Positions 31,500-42,167 of a stretch of 64,000 nucleotides of DNA are shown here, in pieces. The stretch lies in contig OZ020491.1 of assembly GCA_963971405.1 (NCBI GenBank), forward strand, positions 30,741,019-30,805,018, in the 5' to 3' direction. Made by a program: the position numbers and the translations under genes. The notes under the pieces are model-generated. The model was not told the DNA's origin. It worked only from the letters and a program-made list of their open reading frames with translations, and made no database searches. The DNA comes from Psococerastis gibbosa (lineage: Eukaryota > Arthropoda > Insecta > Psocodea > Psocidae). Position 1 is the first letter of the stretch. Each line of letters opens with the position of its first letter.

Positions 31500-34400
31500 T
31501 TAATCAACAAGCATTTTTCTAAACTTTTCAAATGAAGAATTAGGTAGAGCTTTTGTAAAAATATCTGCTGCTTGTTCACTACTTGGAACATGTTTTACTT
31601 CTACTACCTTGTTCTTTACTAGATCAGTAATAAATTTATATCTTACATCTATGTGCTTTGTTCGTTTTCCACAACCAGTTTTCATTACTTCAATTGTACT
31701 AGTATTATCAACAAATAGTAAGATTTCCAATTTTTCACCAGTTAATTCCTGGATTAAAGATTTCAAAAACAAACACATTTTTAGACATTCTGCAGCTGCT
31801 ATATATTCAGCTTCAGTAGTGGAAAGTGTTACAATATTTTGTTTCTTTGAACACCAAGCTACAGGTCCGCCACAATAGTAAATCACGAAACCTGTGGTAC
31901 TTTTCCGAGATATTTCATCATCTGCGTAACTTGCATCTGAATATGCAATTAGTTTATTACAATTTGAACCATTATAAGTTATTCCTAAATTCTTTGTACC
32001 TTTTAAATATCTTAAAGTTCTTTTTACATCGGAAACATTATCAGTTTTAGGTTCAATACAACGACTTTCATAATTCACACTGAAAGTTATATCTGGTCGT
32101 GTTTTAGTAGAACAATATAAGAGACTACCGACTGCTTCGCGGTATGGAAAGGATATATTTTTACTGTTATCTGACTTTTGATTACATATTGGAGTTTTAA
32201 CAGAATTTGCTTCCGACATATTATAAGTTTTAAGCATGTTTTCAACATATTTCTCCTGGCTAATTTTTATACCAGCTTTAGTTCTCATAATTTCAATACC
32301 TACATATTTCTTTATGTCTTTGTTATAGGTAACTTCGCAAAGTTTGCTTAGCTTTTTTACAAAATCATTCAACATCAATTCATTTTTACTTATTATTAAT
32401 CCATCATCAACATGAATTGAAATTATCAAGCTTTTATCAGTATTACAATAAATACAAGGATCTGATTTTAATCTCTGTAAACCAATCGATAATAAATAAT
32501 CATTCAACTTAGAATTCCACAATGCTGGAGATTGTTTAAGTCCGTACAATGACTTTTTTAATAGACATACTTTGTCTTTGTTTTTAGCGTTTTTAAATCC
32601 TTCCGGAATATGCATAAAAATTTTCTCATTAAGATCGCTATTTAAAAATGCAGATTTTATATCAAATGAAGCAATTAGCATTTTTTTCTTTGCTGCTAAA
32701 GCAAATAACAATCGTAAACTATTTGAATCTACCACTGGACTAAATATATCGGTAAAATCTATGCCATTTTCTTGTTCGAAACCTCTTACAACGAGTCTGG
32801 CTTTAAAAGTATTATTATCTTTTTTGCGAAAAATCCAGCGAGAAGTCAAAATCTTATTATTTTCAGCTTCTGCTTTTGGAATATAAATCCAAGTTTTATT
32901 AGCAATCAACGATTCTTTCTCCTTCTCTACAGCATCTACCCATTCTTTACATTCATTGCCTTTTACGGCTTCTTCAAACGTTAAATATACGCTATCATCA
33001 AATAGATCAGTTAAATTAGTTTCACAATCATCAAGTGTAGCAGGTTTCCGTAGATTAATTCTACTTCTTAATTTATAAGGGTATTCCTTTGGAGTTTCAG
33101 GTTCTGATTCAGACTCACCGTCAGCATCATTTTCACTGATTGTTTCCTCCACAGATTCATTGACTCTACGTGGGCTCACTTGGTGCTTGTCTGATTCAGA
33201 CTCTGAATCCTTGAAAAATTCTGAAACATTAAAATCAAGTTTTACCATTTCTTCAGGTTTTAGCTTATTTTTAATTTTAAGTGAATTTTCAGGAAAAATA
33301 ACATCCCTAGAAATAACAATCTTTTTAATGTTTGGGTCAAACAAACGATAACCATTATGATTATAACCAACGAATATCAATTTTCTTGATCTTTCATCAA
33401 GCTTCTTAACACGAGGTAGAATTTTGGCATAAGCTTCAGAACCAAAAATTTTTAAATTTTTTAAATCTGGTCTTTTTCCAGTCCAATTTTCTATAGGCGT
33501 TGCCTTGCTATTAACTGTTGGACTGCGATTAAGTAAAAAACAACTTGTCTTAGCCGCTTCACTCCATAAATTTTTATTAACATTACTATCAAAGAGTAAA
33601 CTTCTTATTTTTTCAGTAATTGTCCGATTTAATCTTTCTGAACGAGGGTTCATTTGAGGACTATAACTAGCAGTTACATCAAAAAATATTCCTCTATTAT
33701 AAAACCATTGTTTTAATGGCAGGTATTCACCTCCACCGTCACATTTAAATCTGCATACTTTTAAACCTTTTTCATTTTCGGCTCGCAAAATAAAATTTTT
33801 TATAACATTTGCTGCGTCTGATTTTGCTTTTATAGGATGTACTTCACTATAACACGTAAAATCATCAATTATTGATACATAATATTTGCATTGATCAATA
33901 GATTCAATTTCAAAGGGACCTTCGACGTCACTATGAATTATTTCGAGCATTCGAGTAGCACGCTTTAAATTTCCACTAAAGGGATCACGAGCATGTCGAG
34001 CTTTAATACAAATTTCACAATTTTTAATATCTAAAGAATTTTTAGTTATTTTTATTCCATCTGACATTGTTGCAAGTCTTTGCAAATTTTTAAAACTAAT
34101 ATGACCTAATTTTCTATGCCATTCATAAATGTCGTCATAATCATTCACAGAAAAAATATTTTCTCTATTTTTTAAATTTTGGTTTTTACCATATTTTAAA
34201 TTAACAACGAACAAACCGTTATTTTCTTTACCTTCCATGACAGTTTCGAATTTTGAATTAATAATTTCTACGTTTCCTTTTGAAAATAATACAAACCCAC
34301 CTTTATCGGTGATTTTTTTAACAGAAAGAAGATTTTGAGATAACTCCGGTACGTAAACTACATTGTTTAATGTCACACTCTCACTCTTTAATGTTCCTAT

Positions 34401-35396
34401 GGCCGTTCCAAATAAGGATTCATTCTTTTTTGCTAAACTGAATTTTGATATTGCAGGATTACTATTCTCAAGACAATTTAAATTATTAACTAAATGTTTA
34501 CTTGCTGCACTATCGACAGCTAAGCTAATACTTTTATTATTATTAAAGTAATTGGAATTTTTAGATACCAAAAAAACTTTATTATTATTGCTGTCACCAT
34601 TTTCTCTATTTCTGTTACGGAAAAAACACTCTGAGGATCGGTGCGAATTCCTCTTTTTACAAATTCCGCAATAAAGCGTATTTCTTTCATCTCTAGCTTT
34701 TTTAAAACATTTTTCAATCCTATGATTTCTTAGTTTGCAATACGTACAGAAAAGTTCATTTTTATTTTTAAAATTAGAATTAGATAGAGTACTTTTACCT
34801 TGGGCTAGTGTTTTGAATGCTACTGAGTTGTTTCCACATCGTTCGTCCTCTAATTGAAGGCGAGAAAAAAGATTGGCAAGCGTCTTATCTTTTGCAGTGA
34901 CTGACTCCCAAGCACTTCTGAAGGCGTTGAATTTTTCGGGAAGAGAAGATACAATCTTTGTTACAACCATCTCGTCTGTTAACTTTTCTCCCAATGAAGC
35001 TAGTCTATGGATAATTATTTTTATTTCAGCAATTCCCTTGTTGACATCTTCCAATTTAAAGTTGTAAAAATCCGTTAGAAGAGAACATTTTTGTTGATGA
35101 GTGTCCTTATTGTAGAGATCATTTAATGCTTTATACATTTCGGCTGATGTTGTACATGTTAGTAAATGCACAATTTGGCTGCTATCCACTGAGGTTACAA
35201 TTAGTCGTTGAGCTTTTATGTCAGTTTTTATCCACGATGTATCATCTTTTTTATCCTTGGTAAGGATACTTGGTAAAGGTTCCGTTCCGGTTGCAATGTC
35301 GTACGCATATATCGATTTTAAGATGACATCTATTTGAAATTTCCACGTGAGGTAGTTTGGACCATTTAATTTTTCAATTTTTACGTCTTCGTGCAT
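31500..35396 (-). CDS. copia gag-pol polyprotein, 1298 aa
   Basis: One uninterrupted frame in the usual Ty1/copia order. Gag-like region about 1-215; two zinc-knuckle-type motifs at about 217-230 (CTYC-x4-H-x4-C) and 243-257; protease with DSAAS near 295-299; HRKLGH and CEIC of the pre-integrase zinc module about 427-463; integrase core with D490, D553 and E587 and SYSPQMNPRSERLNRTI; reverse transcriptase about 815-1060 with SFDIKSAFLN and a VDD box near 996-998; RNase H about 1148-1290 with YSDASYADD and STTEAEY. Integrase before RT is what separates copia from gypsy. The start is the first ATG after the leader, about 130 bases inside the 5' LTR end. It is the only long ORF of the window. 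Confidence 0.97.
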   Translation of the reverse strand: MHEDVKIEKLNGPNYLTWKFQIDVILKSIYAYDIATGTEPLPSILTKDKKDDTSWIKTDIKAQRLIVTSVDSSQIVHLLTCTTSAEMYKALNDLYNKDTHQQKCSLLTDFYNFKLEDVNKGIAEIKIIIHRLASLGEKLTDEMVVTKIVSSLPEKFNAFRSAWESVTAKDKTLANLFSRLQLEDERCGNNSVAFKTLAQGKSTLSNSNFKNKNELFCTYCKLRNHRIEKCFKKARDERNTLYCGICKKRNSHRSSECFFRNRNRENGDSNNNKVFLVSKNSNYFNNNKSISLAVDSAASKHLVNNLNCLENSNPAISKFSLAKKNESLFGTAIGTLKSESVTLNNVVYVPELSQNLLSVKKITDKGGFVLFSKGNVEIINSKFETVMEGKENNGLFVVNLKYGKNQNLKNRENIFSVNDYDDIYEWHRKLGHISFKNLQRLATMSDGIKITKNSLDIKNCEICIKARHARDPFSGNLKRATRMLEIIHSDVEGPFEIESIDQCKYYVSIIDDFTCYSEVHPIKAKSDAANVIKNFILRAENEKGLKVCRFKCDGGGEYLPLKQWFYNRGIFFDVTASYSPQMNPRSERLNRTITEKIRSLLFDSNVNKNLWSEAAKTSCFLLNRSPTVNSKATPIENWTGKRPDLKNLKIFGSEAYAKILPRVKKLDERSRKLIFVGYNHNGYRLFDPNIKKIVISRDVIFPENSLKIKNKLKPEEMVKLDFNVSEFFKDSESESDKHQVSPRRVNESVEETISENDADGESESEPETPKEYPYKLRSRINLRKPATLDDCETNLTDLFDDSVYLTFEEAVKGNECKEWVDAVEKEKESLIANKTWIYIPKAEAENNKILTSRWIFRKKDNNTFKARLVVRGFEQENGIDFTDIFSPVVDSNSLRLLFALAAKKKMLIASFDIKSAFLNSDLNEKIFMHIPEGFKNAKNKDKVCLLKKSLYGLKQSPALWNSKLNDYLLSIGLQRLKSDPCIYCNTDKSLIISIHVDDGLIISKNELMLNDFVKKLSKLCEVTYNKDIKKYVGIEIMRTKAGIKISQEKYVENMLKTYNMSEANSVKTPICNQKSDNSKNISFPYREAVGSLLYCSTKTRPDITFSVNYESRCIEPKTDNVSDVKRTLRYLKGTKNLGITYNGSNCNKLIAYSDASYADDEISRKSTTGFVIYYCGGPVAWCSKKQNIVTLSTTEAEYIAAAECLKMCLFLKSLIQELTGEKLEILLFVDNTSTIEVMKTGCGKRTKHIDVRYKFITDLVKNKVVEVKHVPSSEQAADIFTKALPNSSFEKFRKMLVD

Positions 35397-35510
35397 GGTG
35401 TACTGGTAAGATTAGGTTACACAAGCACTTTGCACACGCGACAATTTTAATTATTATTTTTAATTTTTCTTTTTAATTGATTTTACGGAACATCTTGGTT
35501 TCCCGATTTA

Positions 35511-35525
35511 TCTGGGCCCATAACC
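35511..35525 (-). promoter_or_regulatory. copia primer-binding site (half-tRNA type)
   Basis: Directly after the 5' LTR the minus strand reads GGTTATGGGCCCAGA. Drosophila copia has essentially this site; it pairs with an internal part of initiator tRNA-Met, which is cut in half to serve as primer. The match supports membership in the copia lineage proper. Confidence 0.85.
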
Positions 35526-35781
35526 TGTTGGGTTATGCCTTGGATCGGTTTTAAATTTAAAGATAAAAAATATCACACTTTGAATTAATATTGTGTATTC
35601 GCCATCTTTGTAGCAAGGAAGTAAAAAAAAACATTGTCAACTCTAAACAGTGTCACAGACAATGTCATAGACAAACAAAATATTATTAAATTAATATTTA
35701 TTTTCATTATTATTATTTTTAATTTTATTATTATTTTATTATGAAATAGCAAAAATTATAATTTAAAAAATTATTTCAACA
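35526..35781 (-). repeat. copia 5' LTR
   Basis: 256 bp, same sequence as the 3' LTR except for one more A in an A run. Flanked by TGGGC at 35,782-35,786. Confidence 0.95.
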
Positions 35782-36013
35782 TGGGCGCCAATGTTCGACT
35801 ACGAAACACATTAAAAATTAGTAATGCAGAAGATGGTCCGGACTGAACATATTTTCAGTCCGATTCGTTTCGGTTCCTTTAATTTATAGTACTTTCATTA
35901 TATTCCTGCATGGGAAAAATGTATTTCCCTCTATTAACAATGTGATTGAAACATAATGCATAAATCCACTATAATTTCATTTTTGAAGTTCATTAGCATA
36001 AGTCCGAATCAGC

Positions 36014-36372
36014 ATAGGTCCCTTCTTCTTCTTCAGCTAATGCCCGTCCTTGGCTGGTAGGCCATTTGACGCCGTGCCGCGTAATAGAGCTGGGCCAATC
36101 CCTCCTAAATCTCAGTTCGGTTTTCTACCTCGATGCCAGTGCAGCTGAATAGGTGATCGGCATCACCCTCCCCTTCGAAGCAGCGGGGGGCATTCGGATG
36201 ACTCGGCGATACCTATTCTGTGCAGGTGGCTCTGGAGGTAGTTATGTCCTGTGGCCATTCGGAACGCTGCCACAGCGATGTCCCGGCGCAAGTTGCTGGG
36301 GATGGCTCTTGCTAGGAGCGGCTCCCATCGTTTGCCAGCTGCTCTTACTTTCCAGGTCCCCGTAAATATAAT
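36014..36372 (-). pseudogene. RNase H-type LINE, 3' end fragment
   Basis: Minus strand: KRWEPLLARAIPSNLRRDIA, FRMATGHNYLQSHLHRIGI and ECPPL. This parallels the LINE at 18.1-19.2 kb (KVWEKLATPGHIPANLERSE and RLETGHDYLQAHLCRF). The end in TTGACGCC and ATGCCCGTCC-TTGGC also corresponds. 5'-truncated, with frame damage. Confidence 0.7.
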
Positions 36373-36489
36373 ACCCGCAAGCATGGTTGTGGGGACAACT
36401 GTAATTCCAGCACTGGTAGAAATGTAAAAAAAAAAACAAAAAAATGTCGCGAGGGTACTCCGATTTTAATGCAGCCATACTGCCACAAA

Positions 36490-36756
36490 AGACGGAGAGA
36501 GGCATATAAGAAACAACGCCGAAGTAGACGCAATACTCAACGGAGAAAACATAGCCCGGTTTATAAAAGCGCAACATCTGGGACACGTCGTAAGAATGTC
36601 AGACGACCGCACGCCGAATAAAATGTACAAAGCAAGCATGACAGGAAGACGACCCCCGGACGGAAGAAGAAGAAGAAGAAGAAGAAGAAGAAGAAGAAGA
36701 AGAAGAAGAAGAAGAAGAAGAAGAAGAAGAAGAAGAAGAAGAAGAAGAAGAAGAAG

Positions 36757-36786
<30 letters not shown>
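36490..36786 (+). pseudogene. RTE-like LINE 3' fragment with long (GAA)n
   Basis: Starts at GACGGAGAGAGGCATATAAG, parallel to the copy at 5.8 kb; then CAACGGAGAAAACATAGCCC, CTGGGACACGTCGTAAG, and GCAAGCATGACAGGAAGACG. Instead of the usual last 150 bp, it passes into an almost pure GAA tract at 36,663-36,786 (about 41 triplets). The poly-arginine and poly-serine ORFs here are only readings of the tract. Confidence 0.8.
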
Positions 36787-36788
<2 letters not shown>

Positions 36789-36834
36789 TATAAGATGGCA
36801 GCTATTTCAGTTATTCTGAAATTTCTGTTACTTC

Positions 36835-39640
36835 TCATATTTTAATTGCAGTCAAATACTTCATCAGCTGATGATGCTATAATGAGCCATCCAGTTATCA
36901 GTCATTGGCACTTTGTTTTTAATCAGACACGTGAACGCTCTTTAAGGTATGTGGTCAAGCATGATTAAGGCAATAACTTCCTACATATTTTAAAAGGAAG
37001 CTAAGGGTTAGTATTGGTCTCACCTGGATCGCCCCAAAATTACTAATTTACTTAATTACTCCTTGCCAATGCGGCCCGTGAAGAGCTTTGGCCTGCTCTG
37101 CCACATTGCACCAGCTCTCTTAAGTCTCTTTCGCCAGTCATCGACGCTAAGGGTCGCTAGATCCACCTCGACGTCGTCCATCCATCGCATCTGTGGGTGT
37201 CCCACTCGTCTTCTCCCTTGGGGCACCTTGTGTAAGGCTGCTCTTGTTGCCCCATTGTCTGGCATTCGTTTCACGTGCCTTAGTCACCTCAAAATGGGTA
37301 GGGTTCAATTTTTTATTTAATTGAATATTCTTAAACGTATGAGCACACTTCATTACAGAACTTAATCTTGAGAATTACATGGGTACATTGATTTATTGCA
37401 GCCATTCAATTGTGGATTTCTGATTAACTCATTGGGTCATCCTGCGGCCATTAGTCTACTGGATTTATCAGCACGCGAATGCTTTGAACCAATGAGGAGG
37501 TCAAGCATACAATTTTCTGATAAAAAAACTTCCTAACCTATATTTTTAATCATTCGTCACATTTTATTGCAGCAATTCATATGTTGATTACTGATTAACT
37601 CATTGGGTCATCCTGCGGCCATTTGTTTTCTGCTTGAACTAGCACGCAAATGCTTTGAACCAATGAGGAGGTCAGACATAAACCTTTCTGATAACGGAAC
37701 TTCTTAGCCTATTGTTTGCATTTAATTGCAGCTTATGTAATTAACTGTATTCTTAACGTAGGGTCGGGTTATCCAAGGGTCAATACAATTTTTGTTCGTT
37801 TAATCTGATTACTTTGCACCAATGAGGAGGTCAAGCAAGAAATTTTTTGATAAAGACACTTCCTAACCCATATTTTTAATAACTCGTCACGTGCAGCAAT
37901 TATTCATGTGTTGATTACTGATTAACTACTGTCTACTGGGTTTATCAGCACGCGAATGCTTTGAACCAATGAGGAGGTCAAGCAAGAAAATTTTTGATAA
38001 AGAAACTTCCTAACCTATATTTTTAATAACTCGTCACAGCAGCAATTATTCATGTGTTGATTACTGATTAACTACTTTCTACTGGATTTATCAGCACGCG
38101 AATGCTTTGAACCAATGAGGAGGTCAAGCAAGAAATTTTTTGATAAAGAAACTTCCTAACCTATATTTTTAATAACTCGTCACAGCAGCAATTATTCATA
38201 TGTTGATTACTGATTAACTCATTAGGTCATCCTGCGGTCATTCGTCTTCTGGATTTATCTAGCACGCGAATGCTTTGAACCAATGAGGAGGTCAGACATA
38301 AACCTTTCTGATAACGGAACTTCTTAGCCTATATTTTTAATAATTCATCACATGCAGCAATTCATTTGTTGATTACTGATTAACTCATTGGGCCATCCTG
38401 CGGTCATTCGCCTTCTGGATTTATCTAGCACGCGAATGCTTTGAACCAATGAGGAGGTCAAACATAAACTTTTTTGATAAATGAGCTTCTTGGCCTACAT
38501 TTTTAATATTTTTTTTTCCATTTAATTGCAACTAAATTATTAAGAACGCATCGGGTTATCCTAGGGTCAATAGCATTTTTGAATGTTTAATCTGACACGC
38601 GCCTGCTTTGTATCACCAATCACTTCTTGGGTTGTATTTATAATAATTTGTCACATTTTATTGACAATTAATTTTTTGATTACTGATTAACTCATTGGGT
38701 CATCCTGCGGCCATTTGCCTTCTGGCTTTAACTGGCACGCGACTGTTTTGCACCAATGAGGAGGTCAAGCATAAAATTTTCCGATAGAGAAACTTCTTAG
38801 CCTATATTTTTAATAATTGTTTATATTTAATTACAGCTTATCAACTGATTTCTTTTGAACTCATCGGGTTATTCAAAGGTCATTACCATTTTTTGTCTGT
38901 TTTATCTGACACGCGAATGCTTTGCACTGGAGGAGGTCAAACTTAAACCTTTCTGGTAATGGGACTCAGCCTATATTTTTAATATTTTTTTGCATTTAAT
39001 TGTAGCTTATGTAATCAACTGAATTCTTAAGAACTCATCGGGTTATCGAAGGGTCATTAGCATTTTTCATTGTTTAATTTAATGGGGCCAGATGAGGTCA
39101 AGCATAAAACTTTCTGATAAAGGAACTTAGCCTGTATTTTTAATACTTTTTTTTGCATTTAATTGCAGCTTATGCAATCAACTGAATTTGTCTCATCGGG
39201 TTATCCAATGGTCGTTAGCATTGTTGTTCGTTCAATCTGACCAGATGAGGTCAAGCATATAACTTTCTAATAAAGGAACTTTTTAGGTTATACTTTTAAT
39301 TTTTTTTGCATCTTATTGCAGGTTATGTAATCAGCTGAATTCTTAAGAGCTCATCGGGTTAACCAAGGGTCGTCAGCATCTTTGTTTAATCGGACACGAG
39401 CATGTAAAACTTTCTAGCTTCAGATAAAGATATAATCTTCTTACTCATTTTGTTGATAATTTGTTGTTTTATTTATAACAGTATCAATCAGCAGACTTTT
39501 TAATGAGCTCATCGGGTTATCCAACCCGGTTATTCGCATTTTTGGTCTTATCTGATTGATTTATCACGCGCACGCTTTGAGGTCATCAAGTTTAAAAACT
39601 GGGATAAAGGAAAAAAGATTTAGGGACTTCCCTTTTTTTT
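36835..39640 (+). repeat. tandem array, 145-170-bp units, diverged
   Basis: CCAATGAGGAGGTCA recurs at about 37,490, 37,662, 37,819, 37,969, 38,114, 38,281, 38,447 and 38,753, with weaker copies to 39,600 and one before 37,015. Shared blocks: GATTACTGATTAACTCATTG, GGTCATCCTGCGGCCATT, AGCACGCGAATGCTTTGAAC, CTTCCTAACCTATATTTTTA and TTTAATTGCAG. The array is broken by a LINE tail at 37,056-37,300 and decays towards its right end. Confidence 0.9.
37056..37300 (-). pseudogene. LINE C-terminal fragment inside the array
   Basis: Minus strand: RHVKRMPDN, then GRRRVGHPQMRWMDDVEVDL and DDWRKRLKRAG, the LGHVxRM / GRRxxGxPxxRWxD pattern of RTE/BovB-like LINE ends. It splits a satellite array. A duplication at its ends was not resolved because of array divergence. 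Confidence 0.65.
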
Positions 39641-39799
39641 ATGTGAGGCTTATCGTTTTCGTAACATTTCTTTGCAAGTTCAAACAGCTGATGAACTTTT
39701 TGGGTCATCGTATTGGGCAATTGTATAGTATAGAAACAGCGATCAATTGGTCTATAGAATCAAACTTGTTTGTTGGTTTTCGCCTGCTATCAGCACTTC

Positions 39800-40085
39800 T
39801 GTTTTAAGCAACCCTGTGAGCCTCGCGGGGAAAATGAGTCTGTTTGTTAACGCGAGGCACCCTAAGGGCAAACTTCTTCACCTGAGGGAGAAAGGGGATT
39901 TGCTAACAGGGTGGACCTAATTCGGAGGTGACCAGGACTTGACACGCACGTAGACTGACTGGTATAGTCTCAGCGCGTTATTACGTCCCACCACGTTCCC
40001 TTGCCAACGCTGTGCACACTACCAAGTTTGCCGCTGTTTGCAACAGGCTCTGTTCTGGTGGATTGACTTTGGCATGGACATTGGC
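39800..40085 (-). repeat. Rep-B copy, antisense
   Basis: TTTTAAGCAACCCTGTGAGC, GAGGCACCCTAAGGGCA, ACAGGGTGGACCT, TTCGGAGGTGACCAGGACTT, CGCTGTGCACACTACCAAGT, in the reverse order to the copy at 26.94 kb. It has lost the CGAACCACTT block. Confidence 0.7.
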
Positions 40086-40254
40086 AATACAAACTTGATA
40101 TGAAGACACAATATTTTTCCTGTGTATTTATGAGCTATTTGCTGTACGCTTGCGTCACGTATCCCTGGTGATGTGTGATGATGAACGAAAAGTATCGCCT
40201 TCTAAATTTAATATCCCAATGGAAGATAGGACTGAGGTTTCCCGGCAGAAGAAG

Positions 40255-40370
40255 AACATTCTGGTTGAAAAACCTGCGGCAGTGGTTTGACATGCCACAA
40301 CTTCCTTTATCAGAGGAGCAGTCTCCAAGGTACAAATTGCCATGATGATTGTCAATGTTCGATAGAAGAG
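40255..40370 (+). pseudogene. LINE internal fragment (LRxWF block)
   Basis: LKNLRQWFDM then, in another frame, AVSKVQIAMMIVN-like sequence. The same block at 57.83 kb reads VKNLRYWFDKNTTSFFGAAV and SKVQIAMM. I recognise it as part of a LINE ORF2 region between RT and C-terminus, but the clade is uncertain. Confidence 0.4.
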
Positions 40371-40857
40371 GTATTTAAAGGAGGAGAAGCAGAAGAATAG
40401 GAAGACGTATTTTTGTATTGTACTGTATTGAAAGAAAATGAAATTATCTGTCGTACATTTCACTATTAATAGTTTGACTACTACGTTCTACCTCGCACCT
40501 GTACCTAAATGCGCGTTACCTATCTTCAGAACCATGGGAGTTAGGCTACTGAGCGGCCTTGAGCAGTCAGGTTCATGTGAAAGTAGGTCCACAGCTATTA
40601 TCAACGCTTCAAGTACCTGACTTGGGAATTCCAGGTACCTTACACGTGCATTGCATCATTGAATAAGGAAAGAACTGCATACCGACTACTGGGGTGATTT
40701 TGGTTGTTAAAGAGATTTTTGGCCTCCGTGTGTAGCAGGCATGTCTGAAAGAGTTCTCTACTTGACTTCATCAAAAGCCTTAATTTTTATAACATACTTT
40801 TTCAATTAAAAAAGATGAGATTTTAGGGGTGATCTATGTTGGGCTAATTTCTACAGT

Positions 40858-40990
40858 CAGGACACATAGAATAGTGGTTTAGACTCTGACTTTCACACAG
40901 TGGGAAGACATCTAAAACAAGCTGTCCCGGGCCTTTGTAGTTGAGAGTAGATGTCTTTATAGCACTAACTCCGCTAGGTTGGCCTAGTAA
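40858..40990 (+). repeat. SINE-1 copy, diverged
   Basis: GTCAGGACACATAGAATAGT head, GACTTTCACACAG, GTAGTTGAGAGTAGATGTC, then TTTATAGCACTAACTCCGCT and AGGTTGGCCTAGTAAT. The middle is shortened. Confidence 0.6.
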
Positions 40991-41275
40991 TGGTGCAGCA
41001 ATTCTGCTTTAAGTAACCCTGTCAGCCTGGCGGGGGGAGTGAGACTGTTTGTTAACTTGAGGCACCCTAAGGGCTGACTCTTTAACATCGTGGAGAAGGG
41101 GAGTTGACTGACAGGGTGGACCTCCTGATTATAGTGGATTCCGAACCACTTGGGGAACAGTAAGGTCACACGACAAATTCGGAGGTCACCAGGACTCGAC
41201 ACATACGTAGACTGACTGGTACAGTCTCAGCACGTTATCATGCCCCACCATGTTCCCCTGCATGGGCAAGTAATG
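40990..41275 (-). repeat. Rep-B copy, antisense
   Basis: CAGCAATTCTGCTTTAAGTA, CTGACAGGGTGGACCTCCTG, GTGGATTCCGAACCACTTGG, GAGGTCACCAGGACTCGACA, then CACCATGTTCCCCTGCATGG. Directly adjoins the SINE-1 copy before it. Confidence 0.75.
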
Positions 41276-41292
41276 GAGCACAAGTCTTAATT

Positions 41293-42167
41293 TATTGCTT
41301 TCCAATTTATACGTAGTATAAGGAAAGCTTTTTGATGGTCGAAATTTTCGATTCCGAGATTTCAACGGATTTACACGTTTTGAGGTCCCAGGAACCCAAA
41401 AAAATGGTTTTTACAAAATGTCTGTCTGTCGGTCGGTCTGTCGGTCTGTCGGTCGTTCTGTCTGTTCGTCGATTTCCGGGCAAACTACTCGGTGGATTTG
41501 AGTGAAATTCGGCATGTAGGTTCACAAAAATCATACCTCGGGAAAATTTTTTTTATTTTGGGCTTACTCAATTTGAAGGGGTTTTATTCTCAAAAAACTC
41601 CAAAAAAAATTTCTAAAAAAATTATTTCCCAAAAACGGCTCCAACGATTTCTTTTAAATTCTCGTAGATTGTAGTCGTTATTAATGTTGACAAAATGCGG
41701 GGGGTCGCTTGCCCTTTGATAGTTTGCTTCTGGGGGTAAAAAAATAAAAATAACTAAATTTTAATGAAAAAATGACTAAAAAATGCGAAACCTTTCTATC
41801 GATGATTTCTACCTTCAAGCATGTTTTAGGTGTTAAATTGAGTAACGAAACCGGATAGGTTGCTTTCCCAAAAAAATATTTGGTTTTGCCCAAAAAATTA
41901 TTTTTTGAAAAAAATGATAGAAAATTCGCGCTCAAATGCATTGCATGCCCTGCCATTATTGCTGTGTGGTAATTAATGTGTTTGTTTGACCTATCGAGAA
42001 TTTACCTCACTTCCAGTGACGTCAGGTGGACAACCGCCCCCCCCCCCCCCGAGATATCGGAAATTTAACCATAGGAAAAATATTTGCCATAAAATTACTA
42101 ATTTTCTCTATCTAATAATTTTGATAAATTGGAAAGCATGTTCGAGTGAACTCGGACCGGTTCTTTA
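41293..42167 (-). repeat. Rep-A, near full-length copy, antisense
   Basis: From TTATTGCTTTCCAATTTATA (3' end) to CTCGGACCGGTTCTT (5' end) with all landmarks: TGTCTGTC tract, CGATTTCCGGGCAAACTACT, ACGGCTCCAACGATTTCTTT, TCTATCGATGATTTCTACC, GCTGTGTGGTAAT, a C run of about 13 and GAGATATCGG. Length about 875 bp. The subterminal GCTTTCCAATTTAT is repeated inverted at the other end (ATAAATTGGAAAGC). Confidence 0.85.

Larger units (their letters stand above)
31152..35781 (-). mobile_element. Ty1/copia LTR retrotransposon, whole-looking
   Basis: A 4.63-kb element on the minus strand, bounded by LTRs of 255 and 256 bp and flanked by the 5-bp duplication TGGGC (31,147-31,151 and 35,782-35,786). It has a primer-binding site, one gag-pol frame and a polypurine tract in the expected order. 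I see no break in the long frame. The LTRs differ, as far as I can read, only by the length of one A run, so the insertion looks very recent. It lies in the terminal inverted repeat of a Harbinger-like MITE. Confidence 0.95.
30771..35789. mobile_element. Harbinger-like MITE copy 1, split by the copia element
   Basis: Left end GGCGCCCATTCCACCGACCG at 30,771; right arm ends at 31,151 and resumes after the copia element (GCC at 35,787-35,789). Arms of about 110 bp are inverted: GACTTAGGCGGGGTTTCCAC against GTGGAAACGCCACCTAAGTC and so on. Three-base flanks TAT and AAT do not match perfectly here, but copies 2 and 3 have TAT and TAA duplications. Length without the insertion is about 384 bp; no ORF. 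Confidence 0.8.

Noticed and set aside
36596-36838. Poly-arginine and poly-serine ORFs
   Set aside because: Translations of the (GAA)n tract in two frames; no coding meaning.
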